Shown here piece by piece: positions 17,105 through 27,413 of a stretch of 49,032 nucleotides of DNA. The stretch is taken from positions 1 through 49,032 of the forward strand of contig PWJZ01000048.1 in the NCBI GenBank assembly GCA_003559855.1. Reading direction: 5' to 3'. The stretch comes from Bacteroidales bacterium. Lineage in GTDB: Bacteria; Bacteroidota; Bacteroidia; Bacteroidales; UBA7960. Under the pieces are notes generated by a model. That model did not search any database. It worked only from the letters and a program-made list of their open reading frames with translations, and had not been told where the DNA came from. How positions within the stretch are numbered: position 1 is the first letter of the stretch; each line of letters starts with the position of its first letter. Made by a program: the position numbers and the translations under genes.

Positions 17105-17468
17105 TGATCAAACCCTTAGTCAACTAACGTTCACGATAGCAGATAAACTCAGTATAATTAGCCGGGTGATCTGACAAGCAATGTGGGTAAACGATCATAC
17201 GATGGAAGAGAATGATAAAGCATAAGGGTTATATTGATTAAGAACCGATAATGCAAATATTAAACAATATATATAATTAAATATCAGCAGTTTAACTATA
17301 TCTTGTACAAATAAAAGTATTTAAAACAGAAATAAGTAACGTGTAACGAAAAAAATAGTTGCAGACTTATAATAACGTGATTTTGCGCGTTACACAAAAT
17401 AAACAGACAAACGTTTTATTGTAAACTTAATATCAGAAAACAATATAATCATAAACAGATAAACAAAG
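17105..17468. other. 364-bp gap inside the dcw cluster (murE-mraY)
   Basis: The only large gap in an otherwise tightly packed cluster. It has no frame longer than about 60 codons. The only structure seen is an inverted pair GTGTAACG (17341-17348) and CGTTACAC (17388-17395), about 74 bases before mraY. An internal promoter for mraY and downstream genes is plausible, but no clean TAnnTTTG element was found. Confidence 0.5.
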
Positions 17469-18728
17469 ATGTTTTATTACATTTTCGACTTTCTGGATAA
17501 AAACTTTGATATACCGGGAACAGGCTTGTTTCAGTATATCTCATTCAGGGCGGGTATGGCAGTGATATTATCATTGCTGATATCATTATTTATCGGAAAA
17601 TGGATCATTGATTATCTGAAAAAACAGCAGATTGGCGAAAGAGTTCGTGATCTGGGTTTAAAAGGGCAAGACCGGAAGCAAGGAATACCCACTATGGGCG
17701 GAGTGATCATTATTGCCGCCATCCTTATCCCAACCTTGTTTTTTGCCAAGCTAAACAACGTATATATTGTTCTTATGATAGTTACAACAATCTGGCTGGC
17801 AATCATTGGTGTGGCTGATGACTATATTAAGGTTTTTAAAAAAGATAAAAAGGGATTACACGGAAAATTCAAGATCATAGGACAGGTTCTGCTGGGAGTA
17901 ATAGTTGGCACAACTCTCTATTTTAACGAATCGGTTGTTATCAGGGAAAAAGTCAAGAGTGAGTTTGAATTTGTAACACCTACCGGAATACTGCAGATTG
18001 ACCAGCCCGAACAACCCGCTTCACCTTTTGCAAAAGAATCGGTAAAATCAACCAAAACAACTATCCCTTTTGTAAAAGATAATGAATTGGATTATTCCGT
18101 ATTGATTACGTGGATTTTTGGCGAAGAATACAAAAAATATGCTTACCTTGTTTATATTCCTATTGTTATTCTGATTATAACAGCCGTTTCAAACAGCACC
18201 AATCTTACCGACGGGCTTGACGGACTTGCTACGGGCACATCAGCCATAATCGGTGCTACATTGGCTGTACTTGCATATGTGTCGGGCAATATACTTTTTG
18301 CCGATTATCTTAACATTATGTATATCCCTAAAACAGGTGAGCTTGTAATATTTATGGCCGCATTTATAGGTGCCTGTATCGGGTTTTTATGGTACAATTC
18401 ATACCCGGCACAGGTTTTTATGGGTGATACCGGCAGCTTATCCCTTGGTGGAATTATTGCCGTATTTGCCATAGTTATAAGAAAAGAGCTGCTGATACCA
18501 CTCTTATGCGGTATATTTTTTATTGAAAGCCTGTCGGTGCTCATACAGGTAACGTGGTTTAAAATTACTAAACGTATATATGGGAAAGGTAGAAGAGTTT
18601 TTAAAATGGCGCCTTTACATCATCATTATCAAATGAAAGAACTTCATGAAACAAAAATAGTACAGAGGTTTTTCATTATTGGTATTCTGTTAGCTGTTTT
18701 TTCGGTCATAACACTTAAAATAAGATGA
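17469..18728 (+). CDS. mraY: Phospho-MurNAc-pentapeptide transferase MraY
   Basis: A 419-residue multi-pass inner-membrane enzyme that moves phospho-MurNAc-pentapeptide onto undecaprenyl phosphate to form lipid I. Key motifs are [18 protein letters not shown] (catalytic Asp pair region), [27 protein letters not shown] and MAPLHHHYQ. It is longer than E. coli MraY (360) because of a ~60-residue insertion after residue 155, which contains a Pro/Glu-rich loop; an insertion of this kind is usual in Bacteroidetes. It overlaps murD by 4 bases (ATGA). Confidence 0.97.
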   Translation: MFYYIFDFLDKNFDIPGTGLFQYISFRAGMAVILSLLISLFIGKWIIDYLKKQQIGERVRDLGLKGQDRKQGIPTMGGVIIIAAILIPTLFFAKLNNVYIVLMIVTTIWLAIIGVADDYIKVFKKDKKGLHGKFKIIGQVLLGVIVGTTLYFNESVVIREKVKSEFEFVTPTGILQIDQPEQPASPFAKESVKSTKTTIPFVKDNELDYSVLITWIFGEEYKKYAYLVYIPIVILIITAVSNSTNLTDGLDGLATGTSAIIGATLAVLAYVSGNILFADYLNIMYIPKTGELVIFMAAFIGACIGFLWYNSYPAQVFMGDTGSLSLGGIIAVFAIVIRKELLIPLLCGIFFIESLSVLIQVTWFKITKRIYGKGRRVFKMAPLHHHYQMKELHETKIVQRFFIIGILLAVFSVITLKIR

Positions 18729-20068
18729 AAGCCGGCACAAAAATAGTCATTCTGGGAGGTGGTGAAAGCGGAACCGGCGCCGCAGTTCTGGCAAAGAAAA
18801 AAGGTTATAATGTTTTCGTATCAGACGCAGGAAAAATAAATGATAAATATAAAAACGTTCTTTCAAATTTTGATATCAACTGGGAAGAGTCAAGTCACAG
18901 CATTAATAAAATCCTTGCCGGCAAGGAAATTATTAAAAGCCCCGGCATTAGCGAAGATGTGGAAATAATCAAATCGGCAAGGAACAATAAAATACCGGTA
19001 ATCAGCGATATCGAATTTGCAGGCAGGTATACCGGTGCAAAAAAGATATGTATTACAGGCAGCAACGGCAAAACAACCACCGCAAAAATAATCTTCCACA
19101 TTTTGAAAAAAGCCGGAATGGATGTTTGCCTTGCCGGAAATGTAGGCGAAAGCTTTGCATGGAAGTTGGCTGAACGCGATTATGACTACTTTGTACTGGA
19201 AATCAGCAGCTTTCAGCTTGACAACATGTACAAATTTAAGGCAGAGGTGGCAGTTTTGCTCAATATCACAACCGACCACCTCGACAGATATGACGATGAT
19301 TTTGAAAAATATTGCAACTCCAAGTTCAGGATCATTCAAAATCAGGAATATGGCGATTATTTCATTTTTAATGCTGATGACAAGGTGATTACAGAAAAAA
19401 TGAAAAAAATAAATACCAATTCATTATGCCTGCCCTTTTCACAAAAAAACTTTTATGAAAGGGGGGCATGCATTGTTAATGATAAAATCAGATTTAAAAC
19501 CAACAATGAGGAGTTTAATATGAACATAGCCGATTTATCACTTAAGGGAAAACACAATATTTACAATTCAATGGCATCGGGAATAACTGCCCGGTTATTT
19601 GATATTCGTAAAGTAATAATCAAAGAGAGCTTAAGCGATTTCAAAAATGTGGAACACAGGCTTGAACTGGTTGGAACTGCCAGGGGCATAGAGTTTTTTA
19701 ATGACAGCAAAGCCACCAATATCAATTCTACATGGTTTGCCCTGGAGAGCATGACCAAGCCTGTAATATGGATAGTAGGAGGAATAGATAAGGGCAACGA
19801 TTATTCCGAATTGCTGGAACTGGTCAGGAAAAAGGTTAAAGCCATCATTTGCCTTGGGAAAGATAACAGGCGGATTGTCGAAGCTTTCGAAGAAGAAGTA
19901 TCAACGATTATTGAAACGAAGAGCGCCATGGATGCTGTTAAATCAGCTTATTACCTTGGCAACCCCGGCGATGCGGTATTGCTGTCGCCCGCATGCGCAA
20001 GCTTCGACCTGTTCGAAAATTATGAAGACCGCGGAAACCAATTTAAACAAGCAGTCTATGACCTGTGA
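18725..20068 (+). CDS. murD: UDP-MurNAc-L-alanine:D-glutamate ligase MurD
   Basis: A 447-residue cytoplasmic Mur ligase that adds D-glutamate to UDP-MurNAc-L-Ala. Visible motifs are the N-terminal nucleotide-binding [10 protein letters not shown], the ATP loop [10 protein letters not shown] (about residues 109-118), LEISSFQLD, the [12 protein letters not shown] block and FFNDSKATN. Length is typical. The ATG overlaps the mraY stop. About 53 bases separate it from ftsW. Confidence 0.97.
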   Translation: MKAGTKIVILGGGESGTGAAVLAKKKGYNVFVSDAGKINDKYKNVLSNFDINWEESSHSINKILAGKEIIKSPGISEDVEIIKSARNNKIPVISDIEFAGRYTGAKKICITGSNGKTTTAKIIFHILKKAGMDVCLAGNVGESFAWKLAERDYDYFVLEISSFQLDNMYKFKAEVAVLLNITTDHLDRYDDDFEKYCNSKFRIIQNQEYGDYFIFNADDKVITEKMKKINTNSLCLPFSQKNFYERGACIVNDKIRFKTNNEEFNMNIADLSLKGKHNIYNSMASGITARLFDIRKVIIKESLSDFKNVEHRLELVGTARGIEFFNDSKATNINSTWFALESMTKPVIWIVGGIDKGNDYSELLELVRKKVKAIICLGKDNRRIVEAFEEEVSTIIETKSAMDAVKSAYYLGNPGDAVLLSPACASFDLFENYEDRGNQFKQAVYDL

Positions 20069-20121
20069 TAATTGAAACATTTATCAGTCATAAGATGCAG
20101 TAGTAAACAAAGTAAAACAAC

Positions 20122-21288
20122 ATGAACGGATTTTATAATAAAATAAAGGGAGATAAAACCATCTGGATGGTTGTTATCTTTTTATCGGCAATCTCTGTTC
20201 TTGCTGTTTACAGTGCCACGGGAACATTAGCTTATCGCTTCAGAGCCGGCAATACCGAATATTATCTTCTAAAACACTTCATCATCCTGATTTTTGGATT
20301 GGGTTTGATGTATCTTGCACACCGGATCAAATATACTTACTACTCACGCCTTTCACAAATAATGTTGTACATGGCAATACCATTGCTTATTATTACATTA
20401 TTTCGCGGCACAACAATTCACGAGGCTAACAGGTGGCTGACACTTCCCATTATTAACATAAGTTTCCAAAGCTCGGATTTTGCAAGGCTGGCATTGATAA
20501 TGTACCTTGCAAGGCTTCTGACAAAAAAGCAGGACCAGATAAAAGACTTCAAATCGGCTTTTCTGCCGGTTATAGTTCCCGTTTTTATCATATGCGGGCT
20601 TATATTACCTGCAAACCTGTCTACAGCTATAGTAATATTCCTGACATGTGTGGTGCTTATGTTTGTCGGAAGGGTTAATTTCAAATATATTTTGGCAATG
20701 TGTTTTATCGGGCTGATCTTGTTTTCAATATTTGTTGTCATATTACTGGGGTTGCCCGACCAGGGGAGGCTGTTTACATGGCAGAGCAGGATAGAAAACT
20801 ATGTAAATAAGGAACACAGCGACACATATCAGAGCGACCAGGCTAAAATAGCAATAGCTACGGGAGGTGTATTAGGCAAGTTGCCCGGCAACAGTACCCA
20901 GCGCAATTTTCTGCCACAGGCATTTTCAGATTTTATCTATGCAATTATCATTGAAGAATATGGTATGATCGGTGCAGCAGTAGTGTTATTGCTTTATATG
21001 ATACTGCTTTTCAGGGGAATAAAAGTGGCGCATAACAGTCCGGGGGCTTTCGGAATGCTGCTTGCCACCGGGCTGACATTCAGCCTTGTATTTCAGGCAA
21101 TGATAAATATGGCGGTAACCGTCGACCTGATCCCGGTCACAGGTCAGCCACTGCCGCTTATCAGCATGGGAGGTACATCATTATGGTTTACAAGTATCGC
21201 AATCGGAATTATACTTAGCGTCAGCCGTAAAATTGAAGAAAACAGAAATGAGATCAAACCCGAAGGAGGTGTTTATGCATCAGCGTGA
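20122..21288 (+). CDS. ftsW: Septal peptidoglycan glycosyltransferase FtsW
   Basis: A 388-residue SEDS-family polytopic membrane protein with about ten hydrophobic segments. Family signatures are present: NRWLTLP in the first half, the periplasmic loop region around QSDQAKIAIATGG, DFIYAIIIEEYG, and the C-terminal LPLISMGGTSLW. It polymerises glycan strands from lipid II at the septum with FtsI. RodA is the main alternative, but the position between murD and murG favours FtsW. The gene overlaps the chosen murG start by 14 bases. Confidence 0.96.
   Translation: MNGFYNKIKGDKTIWMVVIFLSAISVLAVYSATGTLAYRFRAGNTEYYLLKHFIILIFGLGLMYLAHRIKYTYYSRLSQIMLYMAIPLLIITLFRGTTIHEANRWLTLPIINISFQSSDFARLALIMYLARLLTKKQDQIKDFKSAFLPVIVPVFIICGLILPANLSTAIVIFLTCVVLMFVGRVNFKYILAMCFIGLILFSIFVVILLGLPDQGRLFTWQSRIENYVNKEHSDTYQSDQAKIAIATGGVLGKLPGNSTQRNFLPQAFSDFIYAIIIEEYGMIGAAVVLLLYMILLFRGIKVAHNSPGAFGMLLATGLTFSLVFQAMINMAVTVDLIPVTGQPLPLISMGGTSLWFTSIAIGIILSVSRKIEENRNEIKPEGGVYASA
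21263..21270 (+). promoter_or_regulatory. Strong Shine-Dalgarno site deciding the murG start
   Basis: AAGGAGGT lies with its AGGAGG core 5 bases before ATG 21275. Such a complete site is rare in this window and in Bacteroidetes, and it supports the 21275 start over the ATG at 21233. It lies within the ftsW reading frame. Confidence 0.8.
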
Positions 21289-22384
21289 ACATTTAAAGAT
21301 CATTATCAGCGGCGGAGGAACAGGAGGACACGTTTTTCCTGCTATCGCTATTGCCGACGCCCTTAAAAAGAAAATAAAGCATCCTGACATCCTTTTTGTC
21401 GGAGCTAAAGGAAAAATAGAAATGGAAAAAGTACCCAAAGCCGGATATAATATAGTTGGATTGAACATATCGGGGCTGCAACGAAGGTTCACATACAAAA
21501 ATCTGCTGATAATATTCAGGCTTTTATCAAGCATTATAAAGGCAGGAAAAATAATAAAAAGATTTGATCCCGATGCAGTTATAGGAGTGGGCGGATACGC
21601 CAGCGGTCCGGTTCTTTATGTGGCAGCAAAACGACGCATTCCGACAATAATACAGGAACAGAACTCCTATCCGGGACTGACCAACAGGCTGCTGGCAAAA
21701 AAAGTCGACAAAATATGTGTCGCATACGATAGTATGGATAAATATTTTCCGGCATCAAAAATATATTTAACCGGAAACCCCGTAAGGCATGATATTACTA
21801 ACATTGAAAAAAAATATAATGAAGCACTTGTATACTTCGGGCTTTCATCAAAAAAGAAAACCCTGCTCGTTCTGGGAGGAAGCCAGGGTGCCCGAACTAT
21901 CAATCAAAGCGTTGAAGCAAACATGAAATTGCTTTTGGATAATGATATACAATTAATATGGCAAACAGGAAAATTATATTATAAAAAAGCTTCGGACTTC
22001 ATTAAAAATATCGATAGAAGAGATATTACGGCTGTTTCGTTTATTGACCGGATGGATCTGGCATACAGCGTGTGCGATATGGTAGTTTCAAGAGCCGGTG
22101 CAATAACTGTCAGTGAATTATGTATTGTGCAAAAACCGGTTGTTTTTATTCCGTCGCCTAATGTTGCCGACGACCATCAAACCAAAAATGCACAAGCTTT
22201 AACCAATCATAACGCTGCGCTGATGCTGGAAGATCACAATGCCATTGAAAAGCTTGGCAAGGTAATACTTGAGGTGATTTTTGATGAAGAAAAAAAGCAT
22301 CGTTTGAAGGAAAAAATGGCGGGATTCTCTATAAAAGATGCTACCGACAAGATAGCAAGTGTAATAATGAGTTCAATAAACTGA
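21275..22384 (+). CDS. murG: Lipid II synthase MurG (UDP-GlcNAc transferase)
   Basis: A 369-residue GT28 glycosyltransferase at the cytoplasmic face of the membrane that adds GlcNAc to lipid I. Motifs: the N-terminal GGGTGGHVFPA, GVGGYASGP, the IQEQNSYPGLTNR block, LGGSQGA, and SRAGAITVSEL for UDP-GlcNAc binding. I choose ATG 21275 because an AGGAGG site precedes it and the protein then begins a few residues before the first strand; the upstream ATG at 21233 would add 14 residues with no such site. Confidence 0.97.
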   Translation: MHQREHLKIIISGGGTGGHVFPAIAIADALKKKIKHPDILFVGAKGKIEMEKVPKAGYNIVGLNISGLQRRFTYKNLLIIFRLLSSIIKAGKIIKRFDPDAVIGVGGYASGPVLYVAAKRRIPTIIQEQNSYPGLTNRLLAKKVDKICVAYDSMDKYFPASKIYLTGNPVRHDITNIEKKYNEALVYFGLSSKKKTLLVLGGSQGARTINQSVEANMKLLLDNDIQLIWQTGKLYYKKASDFIKNIDRRDITAVSFIDRMDLAYSVCDMVVSRAGAITVSELCIVQKPVVFIPSPNVADDHQTKNAQALTNHNAALMLEDHNAIEKLGKVILEVIFDEEKKHRLKEKMAGFSIKDATDKIASVIMSSIN

Positions 22385-22391
22385 TATTATA

Positions 22392-23777
22392 GTGGATTTA
22401 AAATCATTAAATAGTGTTTTTTTCATAGGTATCGGAGGTATCGGCATGAGTGGTCTGGCACGTTATTTCACCGAATACGGCGTTAACGTTGCCGGCTATG
22501 ACCGCACCCGGTCTCCTGTTACTGCAGATCTCCGGAAAATGGGTATCCCGGTTATTTTTGACGATAACCCCGCAAAACTGCCAGACAACATTGAACTAGT
22601 TATTTACACACCGGCCGTAAAAGATGAGCTTAATATTATCAAAACCCTGAAAAAACGTAATCTGCCGTTTGCAAAAAGAGCCCAGGTGCTTGGCCATATC
22701 TCAGAAAAAATCCCCACAATTGCCGTCGCAGGAACTCACGGAAAAACAACGGTAAGTTCAATGATTGCACATATTCTGAAAACCGCAGGTATCAAAATAA
22801 AGGGATTTATCGGTGGTATAACTAAAAACTATTCCTCCAACTATATTGGAGATAAAAACCCGCAATGGATGGTAGCAGAAGCCGACGAGTTCGACAAATC
22901 ATTCCTGAATCTGAAACCCCGCCTCGGAATAGTTACGTCTATGGATGCCGACCATCTTGATGTGTACAAAGACCACCGGTCTTTGAAAAAAGCCTATTTT
23001 CAGTTTATTGAAAAAATTGACAAAAACGGCCATCTTGTGCTTAAAGAAGGTCTGAAATATCCCGGCAAGTGTAATGTTTCGCTGACTACCTACAGCACTG
23101 ACAATAAAGCCGACATTTTCGCCAAAAACATCGAACAGTCAGGGCCTGTCAACTACTTTGAAGTTGACGGTATAATAAGTACCGGTAAGATAACTCTTAA
23201 GCTACCCGGAAAACATAATATCGAAAACAGCCTTGCGGCAATTGCCGCAGCTCATTTAACCGGTATCAGCCCGGGCATGATAGTAAAAGCTTTTGACACC
23301 TACGAAGGTATTCATCGCAGGTTTGATATAATATTTTATGACAAAAATATCTGTTATATTGATGATTATGCCCATCATCCGGAAGAGATAAAAGCACTCG
23401 TTTCGTCAGTAAGAGCCATGTTGCCCGGCAGGAAGATAACCGGAATCTTTCAGCCGCATCTTTTCTCGAGAACAAAAAAATTTGCCGATGAATTTGCCGA
23501 AAGCCTGCAATTGCTTGACGAACTGTTGCTGCTCGATATATATCCGGCACGTGAAAAACCAATAGCAGGTGTTTCAAGCAAACTTCTGCTTGAAAAAACA
23601 AATTTGAAAAAAAAATACCTGTTAAAAAAAGAACAGGTGATTGATTTATTGAAAAAAAATGATTTTGAAGTTCTCCTTACAATAGGAGCAGGCGATATCG
23701 ACAGGCTGGTTGAGCCTTTAACAAGTATGATAATGCAAAAAACCAAAAATTATCACGATGATAAGGAAAGTATTTAA
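22392..23777 (+). CDS. murC: UDP-MurNAc:L-alanine ligase MurC
   Basis: A 461-residue Mur ligase that attaches the first stem residue, L-alanine. It has the N-terminal FIGIGGIGMSGLAR dinucleotide-type fold, the ATP loop AGTHGKTT, AEADEFDKSFL, and the DDYAHHPEEI motif. The start is GTG at 22392, 7 bases after the murG stop; no ATG fits as well. The 3' end overlaps ftsQ by 20 bases. Confidence 0.97.
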   Translation: MDLKSLNSVFFIGIGGIGMSGLARYFTEYGVNVAGYDRTRSPVTADLRKMGIPVIFDDNPAKLPDNIELVIYTPAVKDELNIIKTLKKRNLPFAKRAQVLGHISEKIPTIAVAGTHGKTTVSSMIAHILKTAGIKIKGFIGGITKNYSSNYIGDKNPQWMVAEADEFDKSFLNLKPRLGIVTSMDADHLDVYKDHRSLKKAYFQFIEKIDKNGHLVLKEGLKYPGKCNVSLTTYSTDNKADIFAKNIEQSGPVNYFEVDGIISTGKITLKLPGKHNIENSLAAIAAAHLTGISPGMIVKAFDTYEGIHRRFDIIFYDKNICYIDDYAHHPEEIKALVSSVRAMLPGRKITGIFQPHLFSRTKKFADEFAESLQLLDELLLLDIYPAREKPIAGVSSKLLLEKTNLKKKYLLKKEQVIDLLKKNDFEVLLTIGAGDIDRLVEPLTSMIMQKTKNYHDDKESI

Positions 23778-24552
23778 AGCTTTTTATTATTTGCTGTTGA
23801 CAGTAATTATATTTCTATTGCTCGGTTTAGCGATAGAAGCCAACAAATCGCAGGTTTGCTCATCATTTAGCGTTCATGTTGACCATTCATGCGGCAATTT
23901 CTTTGTTGAAGCCGGACAGATAAAAAATGAAGTATACCTGAAGTTTGATACATTGAACGGACAAGACCTGGGGAATATCAATTTAAACAAAATTGAAAAC
24001 CTTATCGATAGGATGACATATGTAAAAAAAGCGGAAGTTTACAGGACCATAGACGGCAAAATAAAAGCCAAAGTAACGCAGCGCAAGCCATTGACAAGGG
24101 TTATTGACAGATACGGACACAGTTTTTATATAGACACCGATGGAAGATTAATGCCGTTGAGCAGCAATTTTACGGCACGTGTTATTATAGTTACGGTGCC
24201 AAATGACATCAGGCTTGCTCCATTTATTGATCAGGGCGGGTATTTGAACGATATTACAGGCGAACGGAATAAAAAGTTGTTGAAAGATGTTTTTGAGTTG
24301 GCAAAATATATTGAAAATCACCGGCTTTTAAGCGCCTACATTGATAAAATTGCTGTTACCCCGACCGGTGATTTCGAATTAATACCAAAAAACGGTTCAC
24401 ATGTTGTTGAACTTGGCAGCACTGACCGGATGGAGCAAAAGTTTTACAAGCTGCTGGTGTTTTACGAACACGGGCTGACAAAGATAGGCTGGAACAAATA
24501 TAATAGAATAAACCTCAAATATAAGAATCAAGTTATTTGTGCAAATCAATAA
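23758..24552 (+). CDS. ftsQ: Cell division protein FtsQ
   Basis: A 264-residue bitopic protein: a short basic N-terminus, one transmembrane segment (about residues 7-27) and a periplasmic domain. The stretch VKKAEVYRTIDGKIKAKVTQ followed by PLTRV is the typical FtsQ segment leading into the beta domain, and YIDTDGRLMPLS matches its next block. It scaffolds FtsL and the septal synthase. The ATG lies inside the end of murC, suggesting coupled translation. The identification rests on topology, these blocks and position. Confidence 0.93.
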   Translation: MIRKVFKAFYYLLLTVIIFLLLGLAIEANKSQVCSSFSVHVDHSCGNFFVEAGQIKNEVYLKFDTLNGQDLGNINLNKIENLIDRMTYVKKAEVYRTIDGKIKAKVTQRKPLTRVIDRYGHSFYIDTDGRLMPLSSNFTARVIIVTVPNDIRLAPFIDQGGYLNDITGERNKKLLKDVFELAKYIENHRLLSAYIDKIAVTPTGDFELIPKNGSHVVELGSTDRMEQKFYKLLVFYEHGLTKIGWNKYNRINLKYKNQVICANQ

Positions 24553-24564
24553 AAACTCAGAAAT

Positions 24565-25827
24565 ATGACAACATCAGAACTAATTGCCGGACTTGATATT
24601 GGTTCAACAAAAATAGCCTGTATAGTCGGGCGTAAGAATGAGTATGACAAAATAGAAATACTTGGAATGGGCAAAAGCGATTCTTTAGGTGTTAATCGCG
24701 GTGTGGTGTCCAATATTCAACACACCGTCGATTCGATGCGCAACGCCGTCAACGAGGCAGAAAAGAGCTCGGGTGTTGAAATAAGGGTGGTAAATGCCGG
24801 CATAGCGGGTCAACATATTCGCAGTCTTCAACACAGGGGAAATATAATCCGCAACAGCGTGGAAGATGAGATCAACCAGAAAGACATAGATACGCTTGTG
24901 GAAAACATGTATAAACTTGTTTTGCCGCCCGGTGAAGAGATCATTCACGTCATACCTCAGGAATACATTATAGACAATGAGCAGGGTATACGCAAACCTA
25001 TCGGCATGTCGGGAATTTGTCTTGAAGCGAATTTTCATATCATTACGGGTCAGATCGCTGCTGCAAAAAATATTGAAAAATGTGCCGGCAAGGCGGGTCT
25101 TGAAATAACCGAGATGATCCTCGAGCCACTGGCATCAGCCGAGGCAGTACTCAGCAGGGAGGAAAAAGAAGCCGGTGTTGTGCTGGTTGACATAGGTGGA
25201 GGAACAACCGACCTGGCGGTTTTTCAGGATGATATTATCCGCCATACGGCTGTTATTCCGCTTGGAGGAAACGTGATCACCGAAGACATAAAAGAAGGTT
25301 GCTCAATTATCCGCAGCCAGGCAGAAGCCCTGAAAGTCAGCTTCGGCTCAGCCCTGGCAAGAGAAAACAAAGATGAAGAGATAGTTTCTATACCGGGGCT
25401 TAAAGGACGTGAACCAAAGGAAATATCGCTTCGAAACCTTGCACATATTATCCAGGCAAGAATGGAAGAAATTATAGAACATGTCTATTATGAGATAAAA
25501 ACATCGGGATATGAGAAAAAGCTCATAGCAGGTATTGTCCTTACCGGTGGCGGAAGCCAGCTGAAACATGTGGCCCAGCTTGCAGAATTCATAACGGGTA
25601 TAGATACGCGTATCGGATACCCCAACGAACACCTTGCAAAAACCCCGACAGGAGAAGCAGGAAGCCCAATGCATGCCACAGGAGTAGGTTTGGTAATTCA
25701 GGGATTTCAAAATATCGAAAATAAAAAGAAAAAAAAGTTTGGAATTGTCACACAAGGGCGCATACTGAAAAACGGATTTTTAACGCGGATAAAACAATTT
25801 TTTGAGGATGAAGACACCGGCGCTTGA
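24565..25827 (+). CDS. ftsA: Cell division protein FtsA
   Basis: A 420-residue actin-fold ATPase that tethers FtsZ to the membrane. Motifs: phosphate-1 AGLDIGSTKIACIVGR near the N-terminus, VDIGGGTTDLAVF for phosphate-2, and VLTGGGSQL for adenosine binding. The last ~20 residues (NGFLTRIKQFFED) can form the amphipathic membrane-targeting helix. Directly upstream of ftsZ, as in most bacteria. Confidence 0.97.
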   Translation: MTTSELIAGLDIGSTKIACIVGRKNEYDKIEILGMGKSDSLGVNRGVVSNIQHTVDSMRNAVNEAEKSSGVEIRVVNAGIAGQHIRSLQHRGNIIRNSVEDEINQKDIDTLVENMYKLVLPPGEEIIHVIPQEYIIDNEQGIRKPIGMSGICLEANFHIITGQIAAAKNIEKCAGKAGLEITEMILEPLASAEAVLSREEKEAGVVLVDIGGGTTDLAVFQDDIIRHTAVIPLGGNVITEDIKEGCSIIRSQAEALKVSFGSALARENKDEEIVSIPGLKGREPKEISLRNLAHIIQARMEEIIEHVYYEIKTSGYEKKLIAGIVLTGGGSQLKHVAQLAEFITGIDTRIGYPNEHLAKTPTGEAGSPMHATGVGLVIQGFQNIENKKKKKFGIVTQGRILKNGFLTRIKQFFEDEDTGA

Positions 25828-25874
25828 TTTGAAAAAAATATAAACGAAAAAACAAACAAATAAAAAACGATACT

Positions 25875-27398
25875 ATGATAAAATTTGATTTACCAAAGAA
25901 CCAATCCTCAATAATCAAGGTATTAGGGGTTGGCGGTGGTGGCAGCAATGCCGTAAACCATATGATCAGGCAGGGAATTGAAGGTGTTGATTTCATTGTA
26001 TGCAATACCGATTCCCAGGCTTTACAACAAAGCCCTGTTCCGAATAAGATTCAGCTCGGGGCAAGTCTCACTGAAGGCAGGGGGGCAGGGAGCCTCCCTG
26101 AGGTAGGAAGGAATGCGGCTCTTGAAGATATTGACACTGTCAGGGAAGTTTTGGAAAAGAACACAAAAATGATATTTATCACTGCGGGTATGGGCGGAGG
26201 CACGGGAACCGGAGCCACGCCGGTAATAGCTGAAGCAGCTAAAGAGCTTGATGTCCTGACGGTAGGTATAGTAACAATCCCGTTTGCCTTCGAAGGAAGA
26301 AAACGGAAAATGCAAGCCGATGAAGGAATAAAAAAATTAAAAGAAAACGTTGATACGCTGCTTATTATTTGTAATGACAAGTTGCGCGAACTCTACGGCA
26401 ACCTGTCTGTTTCGGAAGCTTTTGCAAAAGCCGACAATGTGCTGACAACGGCAGCCAAAGGCATTGCAGAGATCATTACACGTACCGGGTATATTAATGT
26501 TGATTTTGCCGATGTAAAAACCGTTATGCTTAAAAGCGGCGTGGCTATTATGGGTAATGGCACGGCTGAAGGCGAAAACAGGGCAGTGAAAGCAGTAGAA
26601 ACAGCTCTCGCTTCACCACTGCTTAACGATAACGATATAAGAGGAGCAAGTAACGTGCTGCTTAACATCACAAGCGGCAAAGAAGAAGCTCTAATGGATG
26701 AAATCACCGAAATAACAGATTATATCCAGTCTGAAGCAGGCTCAAATGCAGAAATAATATGGGGCTTGGGTAAAGACGAAAACCTGGGTAATAATATAAG
26801 CGTTACACTCGTAGCTACAGGATTTGATGCTAGTACAAAATTCGGATATGACTTTGAAAACGAAGAAAAAGAAAAAAGAGTAGTTATTCTTGAACCCGAA
26901 AAAACACCCGCAAACAAAAATCATGAACTGCAGCCACAATCAACCGATGATATCAGAATGATCAACAAAGGCGAACAACAGGAAAAACAAAAAAATCAGA
27001 ATGCCGATCAATATATTAAAAAAAATAAAAACCTGACAATTGAATTTGACCTTAACAAACAGGATGATGATGAACAAAAAGATCATAATGATAATAAGAC
27101 ATTCGCAGAAAATTACGATGGCAAAATAACCGGAAAGAAAACTTACAGCGAAAAAGAGTTGCAGCAAAGAACCCACGAACGTGAAAAAAGACTCAGAGAA
27201 CTGAGCCTTAAGCTTAAAACCCCGGAAGGACTGAAAGATGTGGAAAATGAACCGGCTTTTGTCCGAAAGAATGTTGTACTTAACAAAGTGCCTTCCAGCT
27301 CCGAATCCCAGCTTTCGCACTATACACTTGATGTGGATAAGGAAGATAAGGTGAAGATCAAATCCAACAATTCATTTTTACACGATAATGTCGATTAA
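25875..27398 (+). CDS. ftsZ: Cell division protein FtsZ
   Basis: A 507-residue tubulin homologue that polymerises into the division ring. The GTPase core covers about residues 1-320, with GVGGGGSNAVNHM and the tubulin signature GGGTGTGATPVIAEAAKEL, and NVDFADVKTVM later on. Residues about 325-475 form a long, highly charged, probably disordered linker. The C-terminal end (KSNNSFLHDNVD) is likely the tail peptide that binds partners such as FtsA; it does not resemble the proteobacterial DIPAFLRKQ type. Longer than the ~380 of E. coli because of the linker. Confidence 0.97.
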   Translation: MIKFDLPKNQSSIIKVLGVGGGGSNAVNHMIRQGIEGVDFIVCNTDSQALQQSPVPNKIQLGASLTEGRGAGSLPEVGRNAALEDIDTVREVLEKNTKMIFITAGMGGGTGTGATPVIAEAAKELDVLTVGIVTIPFAFEGRKRKMQADEGIKKLKENVDTLLIICNDKLRELYGNLSVSEAFAKADNVLTTAAKGIAEIITRTGYINVDFADVKTVMLKSGVAIMGNGTAEGENRAVKAVETALASPLLNDNDIRGASNVLLNITSGKEEALMDEITEITDYIQSEAGSNAEIIWGLGKDENLGNNISVTLVATGFDASTKFGYDFENEEKEKRVVILEPEKTPANKNHELQPQSTDDIRMINKGEQQEKQKNQNADQYIKKNKNLTIEFDLNKQDDDEQKDHNDNKTFAENYDGKITGKKTYSEKELQQRTHEREKRLRELSLKLKTPEGLKDVENEPAFVRKNVVLNKVPSSSESQLSHYTLDVDKEDKVKIKSNNSFLHDNVD

Positions 27399-27413
27399 TA
27401 AAATAAAACAACA

